From Moniliella sp. 'wahieum' (lineage: Eukaryota > Basidiomycota > Moniliellomycetes > Moniliellales > Moniliellaceae), in NCBI GenBank assembly GCA_003971905.1, contig RSEE01000183.1, positions 1-28,572 of the forward strand: DNA of 28,572 nt, read 5' to 3'. The position numbers and the translations under genes were made by a program. Shown piece after piece: positions 19,931-28,572 of this stretch. The stretch's first letter is position 1. Each line of letters opens with the position of its first letter. The notes beneath the pieces were generated by a model, which searched no databases, was not told the origin of the DNA, and saw only the letters and a program-made list of their open reading frames with translations.

Positions 19931-21190
19931 ATGTCCAATCGCCGCGCCTTTGAACGCAACGCGGCCAGCCCCAAGATGGACGATCAATCTCCGACGGCAA
20001 CGACTCTTCCACTACACGGCCATCCCACCATGGTACCTCAAGGATGGCCCCCTCCCCCGTGATCGCGTGATCACTTCCCCCACCGCCGCCCCTGTCCCGA
20101 CATGCAATCCAATGCCGCCGACCCTATACAGGCCCTACTTCCCCCGGCTGCACACCTTGGTGGCCGAAGCCTGCACGCCCGCCTCCCCGCCCGAACAGGC
20201 GAACAGGCGAACACGTGCCCGAACCCGCACTCGAGCCTAAACCTACTTCTCCATCTCTCTCCTCGGACGTTCGCTCTGCCATACGCACTGTCTGCCGCGA
20301 CCGCGGAACTCAGCAATTGTCACACGCAGCCGACAAGTGGGTGTCCGCGCCTGATTCCATCGTACGCGGTCGCTACCATCACTCCCAACGCCCATGTGAC
20401 ATCTTTCTCAATGGCCCTGCTTCCGCGAAAAGTATGACGCTCAACTCGACCTCGCTCTTTGGGCCGTTGTGGATACTGACATCCCCTCCGACTGTCCTGC
20501 CCAAGCACTCTGGGAAACCCCCAACATCGCCTCAACTGCAAACAAGGTGCTGACCGCCGATTTTGCCGCAGCGACTGCCGTCGATGGCTTCAAATCCCTG
20601 TTCGACGTACAGAACACCTAATGCGTTACGCAGGCTCCGTCACCACTCGTATTGTGGATCTACGCGGCCAGTTCAATGCCATTTTCCCAAGTCTGACGAG
20701 ATGTGGTGGCATATCCTCATTCGAGCAATCCGAAACGACTCTTTTGCGGCCGACTGCCGTGGCCTGCCTTGGGACCAAACGGTGGCAATGGCATACGCCA
20801 CTGAGCTGCCCATCAAGCCCCAAAGCTTCCCTGGGTCCCTGACACCTGCACAGGCCTCTGTTAATCATACGTCCCCGACATGCTTCCACTTACCGTGCGA
20901 TGTGGTGCCGCGCTCTACAAGCGTTGGCTCGCTTGACCCAACCGGACCAGATTTGCACGGTGTTGCGGCGGCGTGTGGCACCAAGGGTTGCTGGCGTGGT
21001 ACTCGCAATCAACTCAGCCAACTGTCTGCCGGTCGTCATGGCCAAGTTCCAAGTTCTGCTTCGAGTCGAGAGTCCAAAATGGCACAGTAGAATACGTGGC
21101 GCTGCGGGGGTTCAACCATGTTCCTTGTCGCTGTTGGCCACGGGTACACACAGTTTTCTCACAGAACCCCCTTATTGCAGTGCTCGATCA
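19931..21190 (+). mobile_element. Ty1/copia gag-like region, decayed or frame-broken
   Basis: ATG 19931 gives MSNRRAFERNAASPKMDDQS, and coding-like sequence then continues through several frames. The best piece (about 20424-20620) reads REKYDAQLDLALWAVVDTDI and then DFAAATAVDGFKSLFDVQNT. It is followed in another frame by MRYAGSVTTRIVDLRGQFNA and DEMWWHILIRAIRNDSF (about 20620-20765). The order of a Trp-rich segment, a helical 'LxxRGQF' linker and 'IRAIxNDSF' resembles UBN2/copia-type gag. A Cys-rich CTVCGGVWHQG-like stretch at about 20955-20990, after allowing a frame change, may be the zinc knuckle. No protease, integrase, reverse transcriptase or RNase H is seen before the next gene. It could be a truncated element or a gag-derived host gene. 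Confidence 0.45.
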
Positions 21191-22159
21191 TGAATGTGCT
21201 CTTTTGCCACAATCTTACTCCTGGGTGACGCAAAAATGGAGGAAGATGAGGAGGAAGATGCGGATACGTTTCCTTTCCCGAGCACAGCGGCTCACGCCCA
21301 GACCAAGGGGCGCCGCTGGCGGATGAAGACAGTAAGATCATGGCAACAGCGTGCTCCGCCTCTTCTCCTCGTGCCAGGCCTCGGAGCCACGGTGATTGGG
21401 ATGGCTGTCAGTCCCTGATGCGAGCAGCCTGGCAACGGGACGGATGGCGTATGGAGGCGCAGGCTCGGCTGGCATCTTCTCTGCTAGCGGGCTGGTGTCG
21501 TTGCACAGGAAGCTATGGCTTGGCTTGATATGAGAGTTGATGGGTTGGCGTACGTTGGTGGAGTAAATTACTTGTCAGAACTGGCGGGCGGTAGGGTTGC
21601 GCGAGAGTTTAATGTTTCACGTGTCCACCGTCGCGCACCAGGCACCAGGCGTCAGGCGTGCGATGTCACATGCACGTCACACCCCTGCTTCCAACCATCG
21701 ACCATCACGCGTCACGCACCACGCCTGCTGCATCATCCTTCGGGATGCACACGTGGAGTGGCCGAGGCCCGACAGGCGCTGTGCTGGGCCGAACCGGCGC
21801 GTGGCGGCAGTGTGGGCCCCGTGCTGACTAGACTCGCTCCCCGGCGGTCGCGCAAGCACTGCAGCGCGGCGGCGAGCACCCCGTCGGTACTCCAGCCGGC
21901 GAGCCCGAGCGGAGTGGATTTGCCACCACCATCTCCTCCCCTCACGCCCCGCCTCCTCCCTCCCTCCCTCCCCGTCCTCCCCTCCCTCCTCCGCCTCCGC
22001 CTCGCGCCCCCCCTTCTGCCCGCCCCGTCCCGCTCGCTCCGTTCGTTTCCTGCGCTGGACGCCCTCTGCCCTTCGCCCGGCCAGTCCTTTCCTCCATCCT
22101 CGATACCACCCCCATCCCCGTGCCCCTCACCTCCTTCGCTCCCGTCCATCGCTGTTCCC
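21191..22159. promoter_or_regulatory. Upstream region of the R3HCC1-like gene
   Basis: No supported gene. An acidic open stretch near 21234-21275 may be a last trace of the gag-like element. CACGTG (E-box-like) occurs at 21618-21623, GTCAC/CACGTCAC motifs cluster at 21660-21720, and a long polypyrimidine tract (CTCC repeats, about 21920-22020) precedes the start codon. Confidence 0.4.
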
Positions 22160-22978
22160 ATGACTCTCGCCACCACCGCCACCGTCCGTCCTCATCCACC
22201 GGCTCCGTCGCCTTTGCCAGCTCGCCTCTCCTCACACGCATCCTCGAGCTGCGCGACTTTCATGCCGACCTCAAGACCCGCGACATTCAGGCCATCTTCC
22301 GTCCCTGGGAGGACGACCGCGGCGGGTTCAAGATCAAATGGGTCGATGACAACTGCGTCTATGTCGTATTTGCCGACCCTGCTACGGGTACGTATGTCTG
22401 TCGTGTCTACATAGAGCTCTCCCATGCTGACCCTGCTCTCACAGCCAAGCGCGCCTATCTGACGCGTCTTCTCCACCCGCACCCGGGTCTGAAGAACGCA
22501 CCGGGAAAGAAGGCCCAGGTGCGCCCGTACGACGGAGCCAATGCCGGCTCCATCCTCGCCTCGGTGCAGAACCGGCCGCGGAGCCGGATCGCGGGCTCGC
22601 ACGCTCGCGGCGCCAGCTCCGTGAGCTCCTTGGCCTCGATCCCTGAGCCCAACGTGCCTGCAGCCCCGATGCGACGGACGTGCATGGGCACTCGACCTCC
22701 ATTTCGTCAGTCACCTCGTCCGGAGGCTACGAGCGCGGCCACAAGCCCACAGTATCCCTCGGAAGCTTGGGTGGCCTGGCCGGCTGCCTGCCAAACCCGC
22801 CCACTCGTCCATGGCGGGCGGTCCGGCGATCCCCAACCGGTTCGGCCACCGCACCGAGCTCAGCGGATCGTCCACGGCGAGTGGAAGTGGGTCGGTGTCG
22901 CGCTGGGCCCAGACGTCGGCGGGGATGCAGGATCCGGATGAGACGGTGACCGGCTTGCCGGCGCTGTCGGCGTCGTGA
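22160..22978 (+). CDS. R3HCC1/R3HCC1L-like protein with RRM-type fold
   Basis: The main match is SPLLTRILELRDFHADLKTR, then DIQAIFRPWEDDRGGFKIKW, then VDDNCVYVVFADPAT. After a 57-bp intron comes AKRAYLTRLLHPHPGLK. This is the pattern of the RRM-like C-terminal domain of R3HCC1/R3HCC1L (xxIxDFPxxxKTxDLxxxF, then GFxIKWVDDTxAxxVF, then A). No R3H domain is seen upstream. The rest is Ser/Gly/Pro-rich and ends SGMQDPDETVTGLPALSAS-like at TGA 22978. ATG 22160 needs one missing base to join the domain frame; further breaks fall near 22660 and 22790. Estimated length is about 255 residues. RNA binding is suggested by the fold; the cellular role is unknown. Confidence 0.6.
22388..22444 (+). other. 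Intron in the R3HCC1-like gene
   Basis: 57 bp, GTACGT donor, CTGAC branch-site match about 20 nt from the CAG acceptor. Splicing joins ADPAT to AKRAYL in frame. Confidence 0.85.
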
Positions 22979-23948
22979 TGACTGCTGCTTTCCTATCTGG
23001 CCCTGTACTATCCTCTGTATATGCTCATCCAGTCTCGTTTACTACGAGCTCGAGCCGGGCCGGGCATGGCGTGGGTCGCATGCGCCTTGACGTAGGCAAT
23101 CGGACAGTCCCAAAGGTAGTGGCGAGAAGCCCAAGACTGTGGTTGGTTTATTAGCACCTCAGCTTTGTGGGGAGCTAAACGGACTGGCCTGCCACGAATG
23201 GGTTCATTTGACACTCCCCCTCCCCCTCCCCCCCTCCCTTTCCTACCGCCAGTTTCTCCACGACGTTATCGGCATTGTCTCTCCACTGTTCCTTCCCTCA
23301 CATCCCCCTGGTTTCCCGGCTTGCCTCTTTCTCACCCTTGGGTCTGACCGACTTGAAGCTTGCAGCCAGAAGTTCAATGCTAACATAAGTTCAAGCACAG
23401 TGTTCTGCAGCCCATGTGCTCATCGAGCTCATCCGATCTCTCTCGTGACGCTCTACTGCATCTGCTGAACAATAAATGCTCTGCCTTCTCGTCCCTAGCA
23501 GGCCCCCGCCCCATGAACACCGGCACTGGCCATGTGGCTGGGTGCGATGCGTGCCGAACGGAGGATGGGACGGATGGGATGGATTGAGCCGCCGCTGGTG
23601 GTGCGTTTGGCGGCGGCCAGCGCGGCAGCTGCTCTTTTCGCCAGATGTGCCCACTGCACCACCGTTTGCGCCTGCCCTGCCGAAACGACAGGCTTGCGGC
23701 GCAACTTTCAGGCGGCCGCATCCGCTCCACGGCACGCGCACAGCAATGCTGTGATGTGCCGCGCACTGGCCCCGTGCCCCGGTTGGCTGCGGTCCACCCG
23801 GCAGATTGAACGTTGAACATTGAACTTGCATCTGCAATGTTCAACTGGCGCCCGCACGCGGCGTAGTGCCTCGGCCGCCGTGCCGTCTGCAGCCCACCTG
23901 GCCCATCTGTCCCACGCCCACCTACTCCGCCTATAACCCTTCCTCCCC
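22979..23948. other. Intergenic region with TTGAAC repeat cluster
   Basis: No recognisable protein. Minus-strand open frames between 23391 and 23837 are Arg/Ser/Pro-rich without family features. A TTGAAC cluster with inverted arm lies at 23806-23845, about 100 bp before the next start codon. Confidence 0.4.
23806..23845. repeat. TTGAAC triplet with inverted arm (possible operator or hairpin)
   Basis: TTGAAC occurs at 23806, 23813 and 23820, exactly 7 bp apart. The reverse complement GTTCAA follows at 23839-23844. GTTGAACATT (23812-23821) and AATGTTCAAC (23836-23845) form a perfect 10-bp inverted repeat with a 14-nt loop. Confidence 0.85.
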
Positions 23949-24045
23949 ATGGCGCCCCCCCCCGCCCCCCCCCCCGCGGCGGCGCCCCTCCGCACCCGCC
24001 CGCCACGCATCCACCCCGCCGCCATCATAGCGTCGCTGCCGCCAC

Positions 24046-24076
<31 letters not shown>

Positions 24077-24932
24077 CTCGCCCTCCTCCACACCCGCCCA
24101 GCCATGTCGAGCGCAGCCGCCTGCGCGTACGCCGCCCACGCAGGCAGATGGCCTGGGGCCTTCTTCCACCCGCCCCTCCCGCCCCTGCTCGCCTTCGTCG
24201 CCACCCTCTGCCGCATCGCCTCCATCCTCATCCTCACCCCGCTTGTCGGCCTCATCCTCGTCGACGTGGCCAGCTATGCCGTTTTCCCGCACCCTGGGTA
24301 CGTTCCCCCCCTCGCCCTCCTGCCGCCTCCCCGCGCTCTCCTTCCTGACTCCTTCTCCCCCGCCCAGGCCTGCGCAAAGTCCGCGTGCACGTCCGTCCCC
24401 GCCGTTCTCGTCCCAAGATGGCCCCCACGCTGGCCAAGGAGGGCGACTTTGTCGCCTGGCCTGGCCCCCACGCGCATGTGTACCAGCACCCGTCCTCTGC
24501 ACCCCCGCTTCGCATCCACCTGGCGAAAAGGCTCCGCTGCTGACCCCAGGCACGTACGATGCATCGACGCTTCTGGCCAACCACCGGGCCCGCAAGGCCA
24601 GTGCAACCAGTGCCACCGACTCCCTCCCTGCGCTGCGGCCACTCGCCCTGTCCACGCCTCCCAACGAAAGCGAGCCGGAGACCGAGCAGGATGAGATGAT
24701 GCATGTCGAAGAGCTGGCCGAGGTGGATCCACCCATTGGACGAGCAAGAGCCAGGCTCGATGGATGTGGGTGTTCATGGCCCGCTGGGTTTTGATGATTT
24801 GACATGGACGAATCGGATGTCTCGGTGCCGTCAACGCCGAGGCTGGGAGCGCAGATGAGCCTCACCCCCATCCACCCGTTGGAGCCGAGCCCACTGCGAC
24901 ACCGTACCGCGGCCACACCGACTGCACACTGA
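23949..24932 (+). CDS. Small membrane protein, unrecognised family
   Basis: I do not recognise this family. ATG 23949 opens a Pro/Ala/Arg-rich N-terminus. After one missing base the frame reads a hydrophobic Ala-Leu repeat (ATFALALALALALALALL), then MSSAAACAYAAHAG, then a long apolar segment LLAFVATLCRIASILILTPL followed by VGLILVDVASYAVFPH. A 70-bp intron (24298-24367) interrupts the codons just after this. The soluble C-terminus includes APLLTPGTYDASTLLANHRA and an acidic patch (ETEQDEMMHVEELAEVD), then DESDVSVPSTPRLGAQMSLT, and ends at TGA 24930-24932. That gives two or three membrane spans and about 300 residues. A Spo7-like or nuclear-envelope role was considered but no diagnostic motif supports it. 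Confidence 0.5.
24298..24367 (+). other. Intron in the membrane-protein gene
   Basis: 70 bp with GTACGT donor, CTGAC branch-site match about 20 nt before the CAG acceptor, and a pyrimidine-rich body. Confidence 0.8.
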
Positions 24933-25547
24933 TTAGCACCATCTCCTTCTCCCCACCATTCTTCGCTTTCCTTTGCTTTCCTTTGACGATTACCCTGCCC
25001 CCCCCCCTCCATCTCCTCCCATTCTTCTGCCGCCCCCTTTAACTCCTCCCCTTTCTGCTCTGCACTACTTATGTACTTTCGTCCTTACTTTCCCCGCCTG
25101 CCCCCTCCCTCCCTGTCCTCCTCCTGTCCTCCTCCCTGTCTTTGTCCCTGGCCCTTCCATGCTTGTCTTTGTCGCTGCGATGTACGCGCGATCGGATGTG
25201 ATGGTGGGCGCGGCGCGTTCATACAACACACAACGGCCACTACGCTCATGCAGTCCTGTCCCGTCCTGTCTGACCCAATGCTGTGGGTGGAAGGAAGAAT
25301 GCGATGCAGTGCACGTGCAATGCAATCAGGTGCGAATAGGACGGCAAGCGAAAGCTACCCGCAGACCCAGCCGTCTCTTACTAGTCATCTAGTACTCACT
25401 GCCGGCCGAGGGGCCACAAAGCTAAAATGCACCCCACCGGCGCCAAAGCGCTGGCTGGCCACTCGCTATAACGAACTGCTCCTACGTGCGCCCAGCGCCT
25501 CTCACGTCGACCACTCCCACCGCCACCCCATCCCCACCACCGCTGCC
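24933..25547. promoter_or_regulatory. Polypyrimidine-rich upstream region of the RRM gene
   Basis: About 200 bp (24940-25150) are strongly CT-rich on the plus strand, including CTTTCCTTTGCTTTCCTTTG and a C9 run. This is typical of fungal promoters and leaders. No coding sequence is supported. Confidence 0.4.
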
Positions 25548-28500
25548 ATGGCCACCCACCCCGCGGGGCCACACCCGACCACCCCGCCCCCACGGCGACA
25601 CAAGCGGCCCGTCATCTGGTCGCTGGCCTCGCCAGCCCGCCTACCGAGAGCGCCCTCGCCGCTGCACTCGCCCCCTGGGCCCCCGTCCGCGCCATCCGCA
25701 TCTTGCCTCTGCCAAGTCGGCCAGCCACGACAACCCGTCGGGCGCCAGGCCGACGTAGAAGTAGATGTGCGTACCTTCTTTCCCTGCCAGCTCCAAGAGA
25801 AACGCGGGGCTGCATTGAACGCTTAACCCCGCCCCCCACCCTAACCCGTGCGCACAGACCATAGCCCAGGCCCAGGCACTGCTCCAACTTCACACAAAAT
25901 CGTCCTCAATCGCAGCCAGCCTCACATCCCTCAACCCACTTGATCGCACCATGCGCTTCGAATTCACTCAAATGTGAATCAACTTGATGCCATCCTCTGG
26001 CTCGGTGGCCGTCAAAAGGCCCTCGCTTGGACAGCCCCGGGGCCGGAGGAGGAGAGCCTTGGGAGCAGAGTGTACGCATCCTTCTCTGCAATCCGCAAAC
26101 CGAACAGGTGACTGACCTTGCCCCAGCTGGTCCGAGCCATTCTCTCCTTGTTTACCACCCACCTCCTTTGCCTTTCGCTCGGCGGGGCAGCCTCCAGTTC
26201 ATGGTCTGAAAGCCCTGGCTGCTGCCATCGACGTTACGTTCGACTCGCTTGAGGACGTAAGTAGCGTACAGTGTGCGTTTTCTGCTCCTGGCCAGACCTT
26301 TCGGACGAGGCGGAGAAGCTAACCACATTATTTTCTTTCTGTGATCTATGGGGGGTCAAAAGAGTCTTAATGATCTAGACACCTCATTAGGCATTCGTCT
26401 CGTTTGGCCCAAGCGAAATGCGTTTGCGCCATCTGCGCTGGAGGGACTAAGCCTCCCTTATGCACTGGGAACCGACGCTTCAGAAGGGGGAGAAGCAGCA
26501 ACCACAGCTAACATGATGGACGCTCAGAATCCAACCAATCCGTCAAGCCGGACGAGGGAGTAAGTTCCACCACCACCAGAAATACCACCACACTTTCTGT
26601 CTTTCCGCACGACCCTCTCAACATCATCTCTCAGCCGGATGGTTCCAGTCCCGCCCTTTACAACACAACGCTATCCTTCCGCCTTCTCAGTCCCTTGACA
26701 CAGCGGTGCCCCTCCCGGGACCCCTCCCTTCATCCGCTATTATTTCCTCACCTGCGGATCATCCATTGGGCTTGGGTGGCACTGTTTCTTTTGCGGAGGA
26801 TTTGAGAGAAAATGCAAAGCAGATGGGGGAAGCGGAAGAGTGGTTTGTTGGTACCTCAGCTTCTGCCGTCGTTCCCTCACAACAGCCGCATTCTGCCGCA
26901 TCCGAGAGACGCACATCCCATCTTCAATTCTGGCAGGCGCGTCGCACTCAACCCATTGGGCCATGCGTTCTTTGGTCAGTCAACCCCCCATCGCAGGCCT
27001 CACATCAGTTGCTGCAGCCCCGAGTATACTGCAGCCAATGGACGCGCATCGGGCGGGCTAGGGCTGGAGTTGAATCTCACGGGGATGTACGAGCGTTCGG
27101 TGCGCACCATCTGGGTGGGGTACATGGCGCGCTCCCTGGCTATTGCTCTGCCGAATTGGAGATGCTCTTCCTGCCATGTGGGGAAATGGAGGAGGTGTAC
27201 CTGCCGTCTCCTCTGCGGACAACAAAGATGTACGCGTTCATTACCTTTGTGGAGTACCGTTCCGCCGTTGCCGCCTTGGTTGGAATGGAACCCTCTTCCG
27301 AGGTGCTTACATCAAAGTTCGACCCAAACGATTGGCCAACAGATTCCTGCCCCCAGACCCGTCTCACCCATCCCTGCCCCGCTGCCACTCGTTCCGACGC
27401 CCACACCGACTCCACCGATATATATTGGTGCAGCTACTGTCCCTCCGAGCCCAACCCGAGTTTGCTAAACCACACGGTACACCGCGGAGAGGCACGGATT
27501 GCTGCGTAATCGCTCCGACTCGGACCCGGGCCTGCGAGAGGTGCCAGAGAAGATGGATCAAGGCGTCCATTCCTTCAGGGACATCCTCCCGGGAGCCCTA
27601 TACGTTTCTACCAAACCCGAAGAAATCCAAGCCATTCATTCCCCCCCGCATGTGTCCACCCCGAAGGCCACGACATCGGAGGCAACGCCCAGGGGGATAG
27701 GGAATGGCATTGCCGGCCACCGTGCAGACGAGGCAGCCTGCTCCACCGCTGAATATTCTGACTCATTCTCAGTGAACCCGTATTCGTCCGAAGCGTGCAT
27801 TGGCCTTCTTGGTCAACAACCTCGGCTGCCCTTGAAAAGGTACCGACCTCAGGCGATGACTGTCCCTTCTCTCGGGCCTGACCTTACACAGTCAGCAACC
27901 AGTCACTCTCATGGGAAGAGCAAGCCGCTCCCGTCTCCCCGCCCCGCTATGCATCCGCACAGCCTGAAACTCTTTCTGCAACATCGACCCCGGAGGTACA
28001 TCCCCACGAATGTCCGCCTTCGCTCCCCGTCTGAGAGTTCCAACCAAAAAACAGCACCAATTCTGGGACCAAGACGGGTTCGACTGGCGGATGGTCAGGG
28101 CCAGGTACCACTCTCTCCTCTCTCCGGTGGCGGTACTGGGTTAGATATACGCGGGGGCAAACTTGATAATTCCTCAAACTCTACTCTCTTACCCACCCCC
28201 CATCCCCTCAAGAATCTGTCCAAAAAGCGCGAATGCGGGTGACGACGAGCGCATCCATTCGTCGACAGACCTTTCCCCCCCACCCCCTCAACGAAAGATC
28301 ACGGCACTAAAGCTTTTACCAAGTGGATGGGCCCCTCCGACTCCTACCGTGCAGGAAGCGTGCCGTTCCACCCCGGCGGTTCGCTGCCCGCCCCACCTTT
28401 ATTTTGTCCTCCACCTTCCGGCATCGCCCCTACCCCCTTTTCGCCCAGCATATACTCCCCTGGCCCTCTATTTTTGGTCGCAGGGCCGGCTGGCCTGGTT

Positions 28501-28572
28501 ATCAGCTGGGGCCGTATGTGTACCTCCGCCTCCAGGGGTCATGGGAAGCCATGTGATGGTGGGAGCGCACCG
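25548..28572 (+). CDS. Multi-RRM RNA-binding protein (Nrd1/Msa2-like), 3' end beyond window
   Basis: At least three RRM-like blocks are visible across frames. Block 1 (about 25610-25970) has KRPVIWSLAS, then TESALAAALAPWAPVRAIRI, then an intron, then TIAQAQALLQLHTKSS. Block 2 (about 26295-26420) has LSDEAEKLTTLFS, GVKRVLMI and AFVSFG, interrupted by two in-frame stops that single missing bases could explain. Block 3 (about 27100-27330) has RTIWVGY, AELEMLFLPCGEMEEVYLPS, MYAFITFVEYRSAVAALVGM and FRGAYIKVRPKRLANRF. Linkers are Ser/Pro-rich (DHPLGLGGTVSFAEDLRENA). The C-terminus is Pro-rich up to the window end (SVPFHPGGSLPAPPLFCPPP). Serial RRMs with a Pro-rich tail resemble fungal Nrd1/Msa2, which regulates differentiation mRNAs in fission yeast; the assignment is tentative. 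The fourth RRM and stop are unresolved; one frame stops at 28242. Confidence 0.55.
25767..25857 (+). other. Intron in the RRM gene
   Basis: 91 bp, donor GTGCGT, CTAAC branch-site match and CAG acceptor. It joins the end of the first RRM strand segment to TIAQAQALLQLH. A second candidate intron is 26108-26190, with weaker signals, and a GTAAGT donor occurs at 26257. Confidence 0.6.

Noticed and set aside
23380..24006. Minus-strand small protein rich in Arg/Ala
   Set aside because: No membrane span, targeting signal or motif that I can assign; it overlaps the TTGAAC repeat cluster and the next promoter.
1..28572. CRISPR arrays, bacterial operons, riboswitches, insertion sequences
   Set aside because: The window is eukaryotic with spliceosomal introns. 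The repeats seen are microsatellites, one tandem duplication and short promoter motifs, not spaced repeat arrays.

Overview
The window looks like nuclear DNA of a compact, GC-rich fungal genome. It has short spliceosomal introns (about 55-110 bp, mostly with GTACGT donors and CTGAC/CTAAC branch sites), closely packed genes on both strands, and fungal-type orthologues. The protein set and intron style fit a basidiomycete, perhaps an Ustilaginomycotina or Malassezia-like yeast. That placement is inference; no marker in the window settles it.

Layout from left to right: RFT1 (ER lipid-linked oligosaccharide step, +) converges on an ALKBH6-like 2-oxoglutarate dioxygenase (-). Upstream of that lies MIA40 (mitochondrial intermembrane-space oxidoreductase, -), which is divergent from a small C2H2 zinc-finger protein (+). 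HMG-CoA synthase (-) follows, then a tRNA-Leu(AAG) with an intron (-). A large unrecognised membrane plus coiled-coil protein (-) is head-to-head with a BET double-bromodomain protein, BDF1-like (+). This converges on an m-AAA (Yta12/Afg3-like) mitochondrial AAA protein (-) whose peptidase motif appears to be destroyed. A spacer with a tandem duplication leads into a decayed Ty1/copia gag-like region. The right part is all on +: an R3HCC1-like protein, a small unrecognised membrane protein, and a multi-RRM RNA-binding protein that probably runs off the window end.

Almost every conserved protein is read by hopping between frames. Each break I could resolve is explained by one or two missing bases, often in a G, C or T run. 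Breaks occur in essential housekeeping genes at about one per few hundred bases. I therefore read this as uncorrected consensus error, not as a cluster of pseudogenes. Gene ends given here are the best outer limits; exact protein sequences cannot be trusted.

The genes are not an operon or a pathway cluster. The most interesting observation is the m-AAA protein with intact ATPase signatures and no HEXXH zinc-protease motif in any frame. Next are the unknown coiled-coil membrane protein, the orphan zinc-finger protein, the gag remnant without visible pol, and several short repeat arrays in promoters.
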